Source of the DNA: Acidobacteriota bacterium
GTDB lineage: Bacteria; Acidobacteriota; Terriglobia; Bryobacterales; Bryobacteraceae
Length of the DNA: 41,400 nt
Assembly (NCBI GenBank): GCA_016871015.1
Contig: VFZX01000025.1
Location: forward strand, 1 to 41,400
Reading direction: 5' to 3'
The translations under genes were made by a program, and so were the position numbers. Below the pieces are notes generated by a model, which did no database searches, was not told the DNA's origin, and worked only from the letters and a program-made list of their open reading frames with translations. Below, one piece after another: positions 7,813 to 17,799 of the stretch (positions are counted from its first letter, which is position 1; every line of letters begins with the position of its first letter).

Positions 7813-8487
7813 ATGTCCAGGACAGCACTGGCGATTCCTCCTCCCCTCCGACAAGGGGACCGGCTCAACAGCGCGGAGTTCATCCGGCGTTGGGAGGCGA
7901 TGCCGGATCTCAAGCGTGCCGAGCTGCTCGGAGGAGTGGTCCATATGCCATCACCGGTCTCCAATGCCCACAGCGACATTCAGAGTGTGGCGAACGCGTG
8001 GTTGGCTTTCTACGCGGCCCGCACTCCGGGATGCCGCACGGGCCTGGAAGGAACGTGGATCATGGGCGAGGACGACACGCCGCAACCGGATGCCACGCTT
8101 CGAATCCTGCCGGAGAGGGGCGGCCAGTCACGGGTCGTGGGACTCTATGCTCAGGGCGCTCCGGAACTGGCTCTGGAAGTCGCCTGGTCCAGTCAAAACC
8201 GCGATCTCCGCCGGAAGACTCCTTTGTACGAGAAGGCAGGAGTGCAGGAATACATCACGATCCTCGTGGGGCAGAAAAAGATCATCTGGCGGGTGCGGAT
8301 TGGGGGGAAGTTCGAGATCGTGCAGCCGGCCGGCGGACTGTACCGTTCCCGCGTTTTCCCCGGCCTCTGGCTGGACCCATCCGCGCTATTCGACCTGGAT
8401 CTCGCCGCGCTGCACACCGCCGTCGAAAAGGGAACATCGACGGCCGGTCACGCCAGCTTCGCCGCCCGCCTAGCTACGCCTAGCTAA
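7813..8487 (+). CDS. Uma2-family (DUF820) putative PD-(D/E)XK nuclease
   Basis: The start is taken at ATG 7813 (MSRTALAIPPPL), 9 bases after the methyltransferase stop; a TTG at 7804 is possible. The 224-residue product has the Uma2 layout: a short strand with KRAELLGGVVHMPSP, then PQPDATLRILPERGG, the catalytic-type strand GAPELALEVAWSSQNRDLRRKTPLYEKAGVQEYITI, and a C-terminal beta part (RSRVFPGLWLDPSALF). In the family the Asp of PD and the Glu/Lys of the LEV...K segment form a restriction-endonuclease-like site; here D, E and K are all present. Uma2 proteins are very abundant in cyanobacteria and Acidobacteria and their biological role is unsettled. Position behind the three-gene operon may be incidental. 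Confidence 0.87.
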   Translation: MSRTALAIPPPLRQGDRLNSAEFIRRWEAMPDLKRAELLGGVVHMPSPVSNAHSDIQSVANAWLAFYAARTPGCRTGLEGTWIMGEDDTPQPDATLRILPERGGQSRVVGLYAQGAPELALEVAWSSQNRDLRRKTPLYEKAGVQEYITILVGQKKIIWRVRIGGKFEIVQPAGGLYRSRVFPGLWLDPSALFDLDLAALHTAVEKGTSTAGHASFAARLATPS

Positions 8488-8496
8488 GCCCAACGG

Positions 8497-9723
8497 CTAA
8501 CGAGGCGTAATCAGTCCCCCGAGCTTGTCACCGTCACCCGGCGCGATCCGCGGGAACTTGGTCGAATAGGCTTCCAGGTACTTCAACCCTGCTCCCGTGT
8601 TGTAGATGACCATCCGTTCCTCGGGCTTCAGGAATCCGCTGTCGAGCAGCTTCTTGAGCGCCGCGACGCAGGCCGCTCCCTCCGGTGCAACGAACATCCC
8701 TTCCTGGGTAGCGAGGCCGATCCCGGCATCGAGCATCTCGTCATCGGAAACGGCGATCGCAGTTCCGCCGCTCTCGCGGACGGATTCGAGAATCAGAAAA
8801 TCGCCCAGAGGCTTGGGCACCCGGAGTCCGGCGGCTACGGTCGAAGCGTTCTGCCAGAACTCGCTGCGCTGCTTGCCTTCGTTGTAGGCGCGGACCACCG
8901 GCTGGCAGCCCTCCACCTGCACCGCGATCATCTTCGGCCGGCGCGGGCCGATCCAGCCGAGGGCCTCCATCTCGTGGAACGCCTTCCACATGCCGATGAT
9001 GCCCACTCCGCCGCCGGTAGGGTAGAAGATCACGTCCGGCAGATTCCAGTGGAACTGCTCGGCCACTTCGTACCCCATGGTCTTCTTGCCCTCGATGCGG
9101 TACGGCTCCTTGAGTGTGCTCACCTCGAACCAGCCCTCGGCCTGCTTGCGCTCACCGACAATCCGGCCGCAATCACTGATCAGACCGTCGACCAGCGTCA
9201 CCTGGGCGCCAAAGGCTTTGCACTCGATGAAGTTCGATTGCGGGACGTCCTGGGGCATGAAGATGTGGCATTCGATTCCGGCCGCCGCCGCGTACGCCGC
9301 TGAGGCGCTGGCCGCATTTCCGGCCGATGGAATCGCGATCTTGCGGATCCCCAGTTCCGCGCACATGGAGACCGCGCAGGACAACCCGCGCGCCTTGAAC
9401 GATCCGGTGGGGTTGAGGCCCTCGTCCTTCACCCACAGGTTCGGAGCGCCGAGGCTCGCTCCCAATCGCTTGGCGCGGATGAGCGGAGTGTAGCCCTCGC
9501 CCAGCGACACGATGTTTTCGGGCTTCGCTGCCGGGAGCACCGGCGCGTACCGCCACATGGTCGAAGGGGCCCGCATGAGCCACTCCCGGCTCCAGTTCTG
9601 ACGGGCTTTTTCGAGGTCGTAGCGGACCAGCAGGGGTCCGCCGCACTCACACAGATTGTGGGCCAGGCCAGCTTCGTGGCGCTTCTTGCAAAGGCTGCAC
9701 TCGAGGTGCGACAGGGTCGTCAT
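8497..9723 (-). CDS. thrC: Threonine synthase
   Basis: This PLP enzyme converts O-phospho-L-homoserine to threonine in the cytoplasm. The 408-residue product opens with a zinc-ribbon (Cys9, Cys12, Cys25, Cys27 in LECSLC...LCECGG), typical of the shorter, archaeal/actinobacterial-type threonine synthases. It then has SLGEGYTPL, the PLP lysine in LNPTGSFKARG (Lys110), the Asn-containing loop IPSAGNAASASAAYAAAAG, and the phosphate-binding PTGGGVGI loop. The start at ATG 9723 places the ribbon at residue 6; ATGs at 9738 and 9768 would add 5 or 15 residues without conserved content. It ends 9 bases from the convergent Uma2 gene and is divergent from the transglycosylase gene, 77 bases apart. A related threonine dehydratase or diaminopropionate lyase is unlikely given the ribbon and length. 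Confidence 0.92.
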   Translation of the reverse strand: MTTLSHLECSLCKKRHEAGLAHNLCECGGPLLVRYDLEKARQNWSREWLMRAPSTMWRYAPVLPAAKPENIVSLGEGYTPLIRAKRLGASLGAPNLWVKDEGLNPTGSFKARGLSCAVSMCAELGIRKIAIPSAGNAASASAAYAAAAGIECHIFMPQDVPQSNFIECKAFGAQVTLVDGLISDCGRIVGERKQAEGWFEVSTLKEPYRIEGKKTMGYEVAEQFHWNLPDVIFYPTGGGVGIIGMWKAFHEMEALGWIGPRRPKMIAVQVEGCQPVVRAYNEGKQRSEFWQNASTVAAGLRVPKPLGDFLILESVRESGGTAIAVSDDEMLDAGIGLATQEGMFVAPEGAACVAALKKLLDSGFLKPEERMVIYNTGAGLKYLEAYSTKFPRIAPGDGDKLGGLITPR

Positions 9724-9800
9724 TGGCGAATTTCCCATGATATCCCGGACTGTCCACATTCCGCTCAACGGAATCGGGCGCGGGTGCGTCTCAATGAATA

Positions 9801-10457
9801 GTGAAGCTGGCGTGTCTTTTGGCGGCGGCGTGGTGTGCCCATGGGGCGGAGTCAGTACTTCTGACTACAGGGGCACGCATCACCGCGACAGGCCACACAC
9901 GAGAAGGCGGGATCGTGCGGATCTTCTCCGGTGGCGGCGAAATCCAGATTCCCGCGGCGCTTGTGGCATCGGTCGAAGTGCTGCCCGATCCCCCCTCAGC
10001 GGCTCCCCAACCGGAAAATCCTCTGCCCGCCCCCGGGCGGGCGGCACCGGCTCCTGTCCAGCGCGATGCGAGAAAGCTGATCGATGAGGCGGCCGCCAAG
10101 CACGGTCTTCCCGCGGCATTTCTACACAGCGTGGCCCAAGCGGAGTCCGCGTACCAGATCCACGCACTTTCGCCGAAAGGGGCGATCGGAGTGATGCAAC
10201 TGATGCCTGCCACGGCGGCCAGCCTGGGCGTGGATCCTCATGATCCGGCACAGAATATCGACGCTGGCGCCCGGCATTTGGCGGATCTCCTGGTCCAATA
10301 TAACGGCTCATCCGCCAAGGCTCTGGCGGCCTACAACGCGGGGGCTGGGGCAGTGGCGCGGTACGGAGGGGTCCCTCCGTATCCGGAGACCCGCAATTAT
10401 GTACAAACAATAATTAACAACTTTCGCAGGAGTTCGCCCCCCAATTCGGCGAAATAG
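9801..10457 (+). CDS. Secreted lytic transglycosylase (SLT domain)
   Basis: The 218-residue product starts at GTG 9801 with a signal peptide (MKLACLLAAAWCAHGA, then ESV). Residues 19-60 form a small beta domain (VLLTTGARITATGH), followed by a proline/alanine linker. The C-terminal 125 residues are a Slt-type lysozyme fold: HGLPAAFLHSVAQAESAY with the catalytic Glu115, SPKGAIGVMQLMPATA, NIDAGARHLADLL and the closing AYNAGAGAVARYGGVPPYPETRNYV. It would cleave peptidoglycan glycan strands in the periplasm, forming 1,6-anhydromuramoyl ends. It has its own divergent promoter region with threonine synthase, and the histidine kinase follows after 62 bases. Confidence 0.9.
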   Translation: MKLACLLAAAWCAHGAESVLLTTGARITATGHTREGGIVRIFSGGGEIQIPAALVASVEVLPDPPSAAPQPENPLPAPGRAAPAPVQRDARKLIDEAAAKHGLPAAFLHSVAQAESAYQIHALSPKGAIGVMQLMPATAASLGVDPHDPAQNIDAGARHLADLLVQYNGSSAKALAAYNAGAGAVARYGGVPPYPETRNYVQTIINNFRRSSPPNSAK

Positions 10458-10519
10458 GCCCCGGCGGTGTGGTACCCTGTCTGCTGAACTTAACCCCCAT
10501 ATAAGGGTCGCAGCCGGTA

Positions 10520-12544
10520 GTGGTCAAGCACACTCAGAACGCAACATATCGCCACGCGCATGGCGTCGATATCGCATACACGACAGACGCCCAGGGGAAT
10601 TTTGCGTCCTACACCAGTGCGGTCGGGCGGGTGCTCGGTTACAAGCCGGGAGAGGTGATTGGCCGCCACTTCACCGAGTTGGTGCGGGAGGATCACCGCG
10701 AGTCTCTCCGCCGGTTCTACGGGCGCCAGTTCCTGAGGCAGATCGAAGTCACCTACCGGGAGTTCCCGGCGGTCGCGAAAGACGGGTCCACGGTGTGGCT
10801 CGGTCAAAACGTGTGCCTGATCACGCAAGGGGGCAAGGTCACCGGATTCCAGGCGATCGCCCGCGACGTCACGAAGAGCCACAGGCGGGAGGCGATCTGT
10901 AAAGCGCACCGCAATGTCCTGGAGCTCGTCGCCAACAAGGCGCCGCTCTCGGTGGTGCTGGACCGGCTATGCCGAGACGCGGAACAGATCATGGAATTGC
11001 GTTGCTCGATCCTGCTCGTGAAGGACGGAAAGCTCCGCCCCGGCGCGTCACCGTCGCTTCCCGAGGATTGGGTGAAGTTCTCCGATGGGGTTCCGATCGG
11101 ACCCACAGTCGGCTCCTGCGGCGCCGCGGCCTTTTTAGGCAAGCGGGTTATAACGCGAGAGATCCGGACGGATCCGAACTGGGCACCGTTTGCCGACAGG
11201 GTCCCCCCCGCTCTGGCGGCGTGCTGGTCCAGCCCGATTTTCTCGGCGAACGGTGAGGTAACCGGAACTTTCGCCGTCTATCATCACGAACCGGGAGAGC
11301 CGGGAGAAGAGGAGATCGAGTTGATCGAACTCTCCACGGACCTGGCCCGGATCGCAATCGACCGCGCGCGCGAAGAGGAAGAGCTGCGGAAACTTCACGA
11401 GGATCTTGAACAACGGGTGAAGGAACGGACCACGCAACTGGAGGCGGCCAACGCCCAGTTGATCCGCGCCCAACGCCTGGAAACCGCCAGCCGGCTGGCG
11501 ACAGGCCTGGCGCACGAGTTCAATAACTGGCTCACGGTGATCCAGCTTTACTCCCAGAATCTCGGCAAGGCCGACTGCACGGCGGATCGCAACCCCGCCG
11601 CGGGGATCCGTCAAGCCGCGGAACGGGCCGCGGTGTTGACCCGGCAACTGCTCGCGTTCGGCCGCAGCCAGGCTCTGCATCCGGAGATGACGGATCTGAG
11701 TTCTCTTGTTTCCAGTTCCGCCGGGATCATCAATGCCCTGGCAGGAGCCTCGATCAAGGTCACTCTCAACCTCGATCCGAAGCCTTGGGCTGTACACGTA
11801 GATCAGCTTCAACTGCAGCAGGCCCTTCTGAACCTGGTGATCAATGCCCGTGACGCCATGGATCGCACCGGAATCCTGACTGTATCGACCGCGAACGTAA
11901 GCCAGGACGGAGCCGAGTGGGTGGAACTGCGCGTCGCCGACACCGGTCACGGCATGGACGCCGCGACGCAAGAAAAAATCTTCGAGCCGTTTTTTACCAC
12001 CAAGGAGCCTGGCAACGGAATCGGCCTTGGACTGGCAACCGTCTACGGGATGGTCAAGCAAAGCGGCGGAGAGGTGTCCGTCTCAAGCCAGCCGGGCAAG
12101 GGCGCTGAGTTCCGGATCCTGCTGCCTCGTGCCGGCGGCGGCCCGGCTGACGATCCGGCTACCCGGATGCCGCGTGGGAACGGAGAAACGGTGCTGGTGG
12201 TCGACGGCGACTCCAGTATCCGGCGGCTGGCCGGCGCGGTTCTCCGGCGCCTGAATTACACGGTATTGGAGGCCTCGTCTCCGGCTGAGGCACGCCGCCG
12301 CGCGACCGCCTACGGGCCCGTGCGCGTGCTGCTCACCGACCTGTCCATGCCCGGCGGAAGCGGCTGGGAGCTGGTGGATGAATTGTGCTCTCATGGGTCC
12401 GCGCGGGCGATCATCATGTCCGGCGACGGCCCGGCGAAAGCGCGGCTCAGCGGCAATCACGCGTCATACCTGGCCAAGCCTTTCAATGCGCAGGGGCTGG
12501 CATCGGCTGTGCACGACGCGTTGTCGATTCACGCACCGAAATAG
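10520..12544 (+). CDS. Hybrid sensor histidine kinase (PAS-GAF-HisKA-HATPase-REC)
   Basis: This soluble 674-residue kinase has no membrane segments. Domains in order: PAS (about 15-118, with [16 protein letters not shown]), GAF (about 130-285, with the FAVYHH strand), coiled coil (285-320, [19 protein letters not shown]), HisKA with phospho-acceptor His332 in [13 protein letters not shown], and the ATPase domain with N-box [10 protein letters not shown] (438-447), G1 DTGHGM (474-479) and G2 [11 protein letters not shown] (500-510). It ends in a receiver with the acidic pair at VVDGDS, the phospho-acceptor Asp607 in [10 protein letters not shown] and Lys in YLAKPF. It likely senses a cytoplasmic small molecule or redox cue and passes phosphate to its own receiver and on to an unlinked partner; no response regulator gene is nearby. 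Start is GTG 10520. Its last 16 bases overlap the convergent symporter gene. Confidence 0.93.
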   Translation: MVKHTQNATYRHAHGVDIAYTTDAQGNFASYTSAVGRVLGYKPGEVIGRHFTELVREDHRESLRRFYGRQFLRQIEVTYREFPAVAKDGSTVWLGQNVCLITQGGKVTGFQAIARDVTKSHRREAICKAHRNVLELVANKAPLSVVLDRLCRDAEQIMELRCSILLVKDGKLRPGASPSLPEDWVKFSDGVPIGPTVGSCGAAAFLGKRVITREIRTDPNWAPFADRVPPALAACWSSPIFSANGEVTGTFAVYHHEPGEPGEEEIELIELSTDLARIAIDRAREEEELRKLHEDLEQRVKERTTQLEAANAQLIRAQRLETASRLATGLAHEFNNWLTVIQLYSQNLGKADCTADRNPAAGIRQAAERAAVLTRQLLAFGRSQALHPEMTDLSSLVSSSAGIINALAGASIKVTLNLDPKPWAVHVDQLQLQQALLNLVINARDAMDRTGILTVSTANVSQDGAEWVELRVADTGHGMDAATQEKIFEPFFTTKEPGNGIGLGLATVYGMVKQSGGEVSVSSQPGKGAEFRILLPRAGGGPADDPATRMPRGNGETVLVVDGDSSIRRLAGAVLRRLNYTVLEASSPAEARRRATAYGPVRVLLTDLSMPGGSGWELVDELCSHGSARAIIMSGDGPAKARLSGNHASYLAKPFNAQGLASAVHDALSIHAPK

Positions 12545-14064
12545 CGGGCGATCGTCGTCTGGGCTGGTTTCGGCGTGAGGACGGAGACCACGCCCATGAG
12601 CAGGGCTGAGACCAGGGTCATCGCCACGGCGGGGAGCATCCCGAACACCGAGGTCCCAGCGGTCCCACGGGCAATGAGGACGCTTTCGCCCACGGTCCAC
12701 ACCGGGACCGGAGGGGATCCGGGCGGCGGCGCCGGGATCGCCGATTGCAGCCAGGCCACGCCGAAGACAGCAGATGCAATCCAGAGCGTGCTCGCCAGCG
12801 CGCCCCATTTCGTGCTGCCGCGCCACAACAGCGCCGCTGCCACTACCGGGGACATCGCGGCGAATCCGGAAAATGCATATTGAGACGCAATTTCGAAAAT
12901 GCTCGCGGGAGCCCGTTGCGCCACCGCATAGCTGATGGCGGTCACCAGCACGACGAACATCCGGCCGGTGAACACCTGGGCCGCCTCGCCGAACCGTTCC
13001 TTGTGGCCGTAGTAGGCGAACACGTCCTCGGTGAACATGGTGGACAGCGCGAGGATTTGCGAGTCGCTCGCCATCACCGCCGCCATGATGCCCGCGCCGA
13101 GAATCCCGGCGAGCCACTCCGGCGAGTAGAGACTGAGCAGATGCAGCAGGACGGCGTCGCGCGCCGTTTGCGGAACCTCGGGGACAGCATTGGCGGCCAC
13201 ACCCAGAAACACACACGGCAGCCAGATCGCGAGCAGGCAGACCGGGTACAGGATCACCGTCCGGCGGAACTGCGACATCTTGTTCGCGGTGAGGCAGAAG
13301 ATGCCGATGTGCGGAAAGGCGATCGCCGACAGTGGAATGAACGTGTAGCTCAAAAAGTAGAGCGGGGGGATACGCTCTCGCGAGAGGAGGTGCGCCTTGG
13401 CGGGATCCGCCAGGAGCTGCTCCATCGCCGCCGGAAATCCGCCCATTCCGTAACCGATCACCACGATCGCAATCGTGCCAAAGGAGAGGAATAGCAGCGT
13501 CTGGAACGTGTTGACCCACGCCGTTCCGCGCATGCCGCCGAAGAAGACGTAGCTCATGACCACCAGGGCCACCACCAGCCCGCCGAGCCAATAGGGCACG
13601 AATCCACCACTGATCGCCCGGATCGCGGTGCCGCCGCCCATCACGCCAATGATGATGTAGGGGATCAGCAGGACCGCCTGGACGGCGAAGATCACGGTTC
13701 CGATGTGGCCGCACTCCCAGCGGTCGCGGAAAATCTGGACTGGCGTCATGAATCCGTGCTTCTTGCCGAGGGCCCAGATGCGGGTACCAAGGAACAGGTA
13801 TAGGAGCGGGACCACCAGCGCCGAGGAGGACGCCATCAATCCATAGGTGACAATCCCGTTCTGGAATGCGTGGCCCGAAGCACCCAGGATTGCGAACGCG
13901 GTCATATGCGTTCCGAACAACGAGAACAGGAAGACGAACCCGCCCAACGACCGGCCGGCGAGGAAGAAATCCTCCGCGCCCGAACCCCGGCGGCCGCGGA
14001 ATGCGAAAATACCGATGTAGAGCACCGCCGCCAGGTAGACGGCGACAAACACTGTGGCGGTCAA
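12529..14064 (-). CDS. Sodium:solute symporter (SSS family)
   Basis: This membrane protein of about 511 residues has some 13 hydrophobic segments. SSS features include [15 protein letters not shown] in the first helix, a [14 protein letters not shown] loop, [19 protein letters not shown] (sodium-site helix) and [27 protein letters not shown] choose the TTG at 14064: it sits in a 4-base overlap (TTGA) with the stop of the DUF3311 gene and has a strong GGGGAGGA ribosome site 9 bases before it. A far upstream start would read through DUF3311 in another frame. The solute is unknown (acid, sugar or vitamin). Its stop overlaps the convergent histidine-kinase gene by 16 bases. Confidence 0.9.
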   Translation of the reverse strand: MTATVFVAVYLAAVLYIGIFAFRGRRGSGAEDFFLAGRSLGGFVFLFSLFGTHMTAFAILGASGHAFQNGIVTYGLMASSSALVVPLLYLFLGTRIWALGKKHGFMTPVQIFRDRWECGHIGTVIFAVQAVLLIPYIIIGVMGGGTAIRAISGGFVPYWLGGLVVALVVMSYVFFGGMRGTAWVNTFQTLLFLSFGTIAIVVIGYGMGGFPAAMEQLLADPAKAHLLSRERIPPLYFLSYTFIPLSAIAFPHIGIFCLTANKMSQFRRTVILYPVCLLAIWLPCVFLGVAANAVPEVPQTARDAVLLHLLSLYSPEWLAGILGAGIMAAVMASDSQILALSTMFTEDVFAYYGHKERFGEAAQVFTGRMFVVLVTAISYAVAQRAPASIFEIASQYAFSGFAAMSPVVAAALLWRGSTKWGALASTLWIASAVFGVAWLQSAIPAPPPGSPPVPVWTVGESVLIARGTAGTSVFGMLPAVAMTLVSALLMGVVSVLTPKPAQTTIARYFGA

Positions 14065-14282
14065 GCCCGGGGATCCTCCCCGCTGTCGAGGTGTCCGGGC
14101 CACGCCACCCGGCAGAGCAACCAGAGCAGGGCTGAGGCCGCCAAAGTATAGAGAGCGTGATAGAACAAGCCGAAGGGCAGGAATCCAAACACCAGGGGAC
14201 GCGGTTCCCGCCAATTCCAGGAGTCTTGATGCAGCCAGTAGACAACCGCCACCAACACGACGAGCGAGAATCGTTTCAGCAA
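14061..14282 (-). CDS. DUF3311 family small membrane protein, symporter partner
   Basis: The 73-residue protein has two membrane segments ([13 protein letters not shown] and [19 protein letters not shown]). It carries the DUF3311 signatures [25 protein letters not shown] and WP.HLD near the end. DUF3311 genes are commonly found directly before SSS-type permease genes and are assumed to be a small accessory subunit. Here the stop overlaps the symporter start by 4 bases, which fits. The start is TTG 14282, the first usable codon. Its 5' part lies opposite the probable start of the divergent TonB-dependent receptor, so the two share a very short control region. Confidence 0.82.
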   Translation of the reverse strand: MLKRFSLVVLVAVVYWLHQDSWNWREPRPLVFGFLPFGLFYHALYTLAASALLWLLCRVAWPGHLDSGEDPRA

Positions 14283-17200
14283 CCCATCAACGTATCACAC
14301 TTGCCCGCGTGGCTGGCCGTGATGGCGGTGGCCTGCTGTCCCGCGGCGTGGGGACAAACGGCGGCGTTGCTGTCCGGACGGGTAGAGGCCTCCAACGGCC
14401 AGCCGCTCCCGGCCGCGGCCGTGACTGCGCGCAATACGGAGACGAACTTCTCGCGGACGGCGATCTCCGGCGAAACCGGTCTGTACGTGTTCCCCCAACT
14501 CCCCGCGGGCCCCTACGAAGTCCGAGTGAGCCTGGCGGGATTCAAGCCGCTGGTGCGGACCGGAATCCAGTTGACGGTGGCCCAAGCGGTGGCGATCAAC
14601 CTGGTGCTGGAACTCGGCACTGTGGAACAAACCATCACGGTCGAGGCCGCGCCGCCACTGGTGAACACCAGCACCGCCGAGCTGAGCTACCTGGTGAATG
14701 AAGGCGCGATAGCCGTGCTTCCGCTCAACGGCCGCAACTACACCGATCTCGCGCTGCTGCAGCCCGGTGTGACCGCCTATCCGCACCGCGACGGCGGATC
14801 CGTGGTGGCGCACGGCCTGGGGATGAGCGTCAACGGACAGGATCCACGGTCGAACGTCTACCTGCTCGACGGCACGCCGTTGAACGACTTCACCAATGGA
14901 CCCGCGGGAAGCGCCGCCTCGACCGCCCTCGGCATGGAGACCATCCGCGAGTTCCGGGTGGAGACCAACAGCTACAGCGCTGAGTTCGGACGCAATTCCG
15001 GGGGCCAGATCAACGCGCTGACCAAGTCCGGCTCAAACCGGCTGCATGGCAGCCTGTACTATCTGCACCGCAACGACAATCTCGACGCGCGCAACTTCTT
15101 CGACCCCGGCGTGCAGCCCGAGTTCCGAAGGAATCAGTACGGCGGGAGCATTGGCGGTCCCGTGCGGCGCAACCGTACGTTCTTCTTTGCCGGCTACGAA
15201 GCGTTGCGCGAGGGCATGGGCCGGTCGCTCTCCGCCGTGGTACCCGATGCGAATGCACGCCAGGGACTGATTCCGAATCCGGCGGCTCCGGGCCAGTTGC
15301 TCAACGTGGGCGTGAGCGCCGCGGTGCGGCCTTACCTCGACGAGTACCCATTGCCGAACGGCGGGGTCCGGGGTGACAGCCTGGGCATCCACAACTTCCT
15401 GTTCAACCAGAATCTGCGGCAGGACTTCGGCCAACTGCGTATCGACCAGAATTTCGCCAACGGGAGCCAGTTGTTTGTCCGCTACACGGCCGACGACGCA
15501 TCCCAGTACCTGCCGACAGACTTCCCGCAGTTCCCGCGCTCGTTCCTTTCGCGGAACCAGTTCATCACCACCGAGTTCACGCATGCAATTACGCCGCGCA
15601 CGCTGGTGACGGCACGCGGCGGATTCAGCCGTACGCGCATCGGCCAGGATGTCGAGGCAAACACCTCCCGGCCGCTCGCACCGTTCGTCGCCGGACGCCG
15701 GTTCATGGGCAACATCGACATCGGGGGCGCGAGCCGCTTCGGTCCGCAATCCTCGGTGGACGTAAAGCTGACCCAGAATATCTACAGCTTTGAGTACGGT
15801 GTCTCACACGTATCAGGACGGCACACACTCAAGCTCGGCAGCCTGTTCGAGCGCTACCAGGACAACATGCTGAACCCCACGTTCTCGCTCGGGACCTACG
15901 CGTTCACCGACCTGCGCGCGTTCCTCGAAAACCGCCCGGCGCGCTACATCGGACTTGGACCCACGGGACAATACGACCGCTACTGGCGCTTCACGCTCTT
16001 CGCCTATTATCTGCAGGACAACTTCCAGGTGAGCCGGCGGCTGACCGTGAATCTCGGCCTGCGCTACGAGACCACCACCATGCCGGTGGACCTCTACGGA
16101 CGCGACTCGGCGATGATCAACCTCACCGATCCGGCGCCGGTGCCGGGCCGCCTGTTCCGGAACCCGGGGCGCCGGAACGTTTCGCCGCGGTTCGGATTTT
16201 CATGGGATCCGGCAGGCAACGGCAAGACGGCGGTGCGCGGCGGGTACGGCTGGTTCTTCAACACGAACAACCAGCAGAACCTGATCGTCACGGTGACGAA
16301 CCCGCCGGCGACACCGAGGTTCATCATTACGACGGGGCTGGGATTTCCGAACCCCGACTTCGCGCGCGGCGTCGGGAACTCGATCCGGCCGGTGGAGTGG
16401 AACATCAAGAATCCGAACGTGCATGTGTGGAACCTGAACGTCCAGCGCGAGATTCCCGGCGCGGTGTTGGTGACCTTGGGCTACGCGGGTTCGCGCGGGA
16501 TCCACCTGTGGCGCTCGGCCGACGTGAACCTGCCAGCGGCACAGCGGTTGGCCGACGGCACGGTCTTCTTCCCGGCCGGCGCGCCACGCCTCAATCCGCG
16601 ATTCTCGACGATTGAGCTGAAGAAGAGCGATGGCAACTCCTGGTACAACGCGGCGGTCTTCGAGATCCGCAAGCGGTGGGGGAAGGGCTTCAACCTGCAG
16701 TCCTCCTACACGTTCTCGCGCAACATCGACACCACGCAGGCATCGACCTTCTTCTCCGACGCGACCAACGGAACCACGTCGGCGATGCCTGAATTCCCCG
16801 GCTTCCAGTACAACAAGGGACTCGCCGACTACCACGCCAAGCACAACTGGGTAACGAATTTCGCCTGGCAGCTTCCGGGGCGGGGCGTGATGAAGGGCTG
16901 GCAGATCGCCGGGATTTCGAATGTGCGGAGCGGGAGTCCGCTGACGGTGTTCGTGCAGGGAAACCGTTCGCGGTCGCAATGGAATCCATCTCTTGGTCCG
17001 GGGCTGGGGCAAGACCGTGTGTCGATGGCTCCGGGCTACACGCACCAAAGCGCGGTGCGGGGCGGCCCGAGACAGTATTTCGATCCTGCCGCGTTCGCGC
17101 TTCCGGCGGCGGGGACGCTGGGGAATCTGGGACGGGGCGCGTTGATTGGTCCGAACCTGCGGACATTTGACGGGTCGCTGATGAAGGACTTCCGGTGGGC

Positions 17201-17399
17201 CAAGCTCGGAGAGTCCGGCGTTGTGCAGTTCCGGGCCGAGGCGTTCAATCTGTTCAACCGGGCCAACTTCGGGGTGCCCAGCTTGACGGCCTTCGCCGGG
17301 GCGCGGGATGGTGAGCTGCCGTTCAGCACGCTGGGCCTGGTGCGGCAGACAGTGACGTCGAGCCGGCAGATTCAGTTGGGACTGCGGGTGGCGTTCTAG
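14229..17399 (+). CDS. TonB-dependent receptor with N-terminal carboxypeptidase-regulatory domain (Oar-like), second copy
   Basis: This is an outer-membrane receptor of about 1056 residues. A hydrophobic signal segment ([19 protein letters not shown]) is followed by the carboxypeptidase-regulatory domain ([19 protein letters not shown], then [18 protein letters not shown]). The plug has [50 protein letters not shown] and [20 protein letters not shown]. The barrel ends in GLRVAF. The start is uncertain: ATG 14229 has AGGAG 5 bases ahead but gives a long N-region before the signal helix and lies opposite DUF3311; TTG 14301 would start right at the helix with no clear ribosome site. The ligand is unknown. 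The last 36 or so bases of its gene recur at 20566-20601. Confidence 0.9.
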   Translation: MQPVDNRHQHDERESFQQPINVSHLPAWLAVMAVACCPAAWGQTAALLSGRVEASNGQPLPAAAVTARNTETNFSRTAISGETGLYVFPQLPAGPYEVRVSLAGFKPLVRTGIQLTVAQAVAINLVLELGTVEQTITVEAAPPLVNTSTAELSYLVNEGAIAVLPLNGRNYTDLALLQPGVTAYPHRDGGSVVAHGLGMSVNGQDPRSNVYLLDGTPLNDFTNGPAGSAASTALGMETIREFRVETNSYSAEFGRNSGGQINALTKSGSNRLHGSLYYLHRNDNLDARNFFDPGVQPEFRRNQYGGSIGGPVRRNRTFFFAGYEALREGMGRSLSAVVPDANARQGLIPNPAAPGQLLNVGVSAAVRPYLDEYPLPNGGVRGDSLGIHNFLFNQNLRQDFGQLRIDQNFANGSQLFVRYTADDASQYLPTDFPQFPRSFLSRNQFITTEFTHAITPRTLVTARGGFSRTRIGQDVEANTSRPLAPFVAGRRFMGNIDIGGASRFGPQSSVDVKLTQNIYSFEYGVSHVSGRHTLKLGSLFERYQDNMLNPTFSLGTYAFTDLRAFLENRPARYIGLGPTGQYDRYWRFTLFAYYLQDNFQVSRRLTVNLGLRYETTTMPVDLYGRDSAMINLTDPAPVPGRLFRNPGRRNVSPRFGFSWDPAGNGKTAVRGGYGWFFNTNNQQNLIVTVTNPPATPRFIITTGLGFPNPDFARGVGNSIRPVEWNIKNPNVHVWNLNVQREIPGAVLVTLGYAGSRGIHLWRSADVNLPAAQRLADGTVFFPAGAPRLNPRFSTIELKKSDGNSWYNAAVFEIRKRWGKGFNLQSSYTFSRNIDTTQASTFFSDATNGTTSAMPEFPGFQYNKGLADYHAKHNWVTNFAWQLPGRGVMKGWQIAGISNVRSGSPLTVFVQGNRSRSQWNPSLGPGLGQDRVSMAPGYTHQSAVRGGPRQYFDPAAFALPAAGTLGNLGRGALIGPNLRTFDGSLMKDFRWAKLGESGVVQFRAEAFNLFNRANFGVPSLTAFAGARDGELPFSTLGLVRQTVTSSRQIQLGLRVAF

Positions 17400-17678
17400 G
17401 CTTACCGCCACTTCAAGCCGTTATCGCCCTCGTCCGATCGTGTCCCGGCCACGAACATTCCTGTCACTTTGCAAATTATCTGACGTAGAACTTTGCACGC
17501 TATTGGGCGTACAGGCGACCACACGATAGCCGTGCGTGGTGCAGACCGGGCATCGCGCCCTTTGCGTTGCGAAAACGTTCCCTTTCTCCCACACGCCTGA
17601 AGGCCAACTTCCGAGTGGCCGACGAACTGGACACTGTGCTGTCCAAGTCCTGACATCTCCTCGAAAGAAGGTCCGTTC
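17400..17678. other. Intergenic stretch with a repeated ACTTTGCA motif
   Basis: No supported gene is present. The motif ACTTTGCA occurs at 17466-17473 and again at 17490-17497, 24 bases apart, in a patch (TGTCACTTTGCAAATTATCT) that is visibly richer in A and T than its surroundings. Closely spaced short repeats next to a TGT are seen at the ends of some insertion sequences, so this may be the scar of an element; that is inference. The minus-strand frame through here continues the decayed kinase start and ends at 17421, with no recognisable domain. Confidence 0.4.
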
Positions 17679-17770
17679 AACGCGGGTGTGGTACACCTCC
17701 CCCATGCCGCCAGCGCCCAGCGGCGCAACGATTTCGTAGGGGCCGAGCTTGTCGCCGGGGGCCGGGGGAA
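17679..17770 (-). pseudogene. Remnant of a Ser/Thr protein kinase N-terminus
   Basis: The minus strand encodes GDKLGPYEIVAPLGAGGMGE then VYHTR, the glycine-rich ATP loop of a Hanks-type kinase. It is nearly the same as the start of the full kinase next door (GDKLGPYEITALLGEGGMGE then VYKAR). After VYHTRVE the similarity ends abruptly: no catalytic lysine, HRD or DFG follows. At DNA level the stretch also resembles 20290-20345, the start of the intact kinase. It is therefore a broken duplicate of a kinase gene, with the rest lost or replaced. Confidence 0.75.
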
Positions 17771-17799
17771 TTGAGGACTTTGGATCGCGCCCCCCTCGC

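Noticed and set aside
8466-8512. A terminator between the Uma2 and threonine synthase genes (repeated CCTAGCTA and AGCC/GGCT)
   Set aside because: Only four base pairs can form a stem and no T-run follows, so it is not a supportable terminator.
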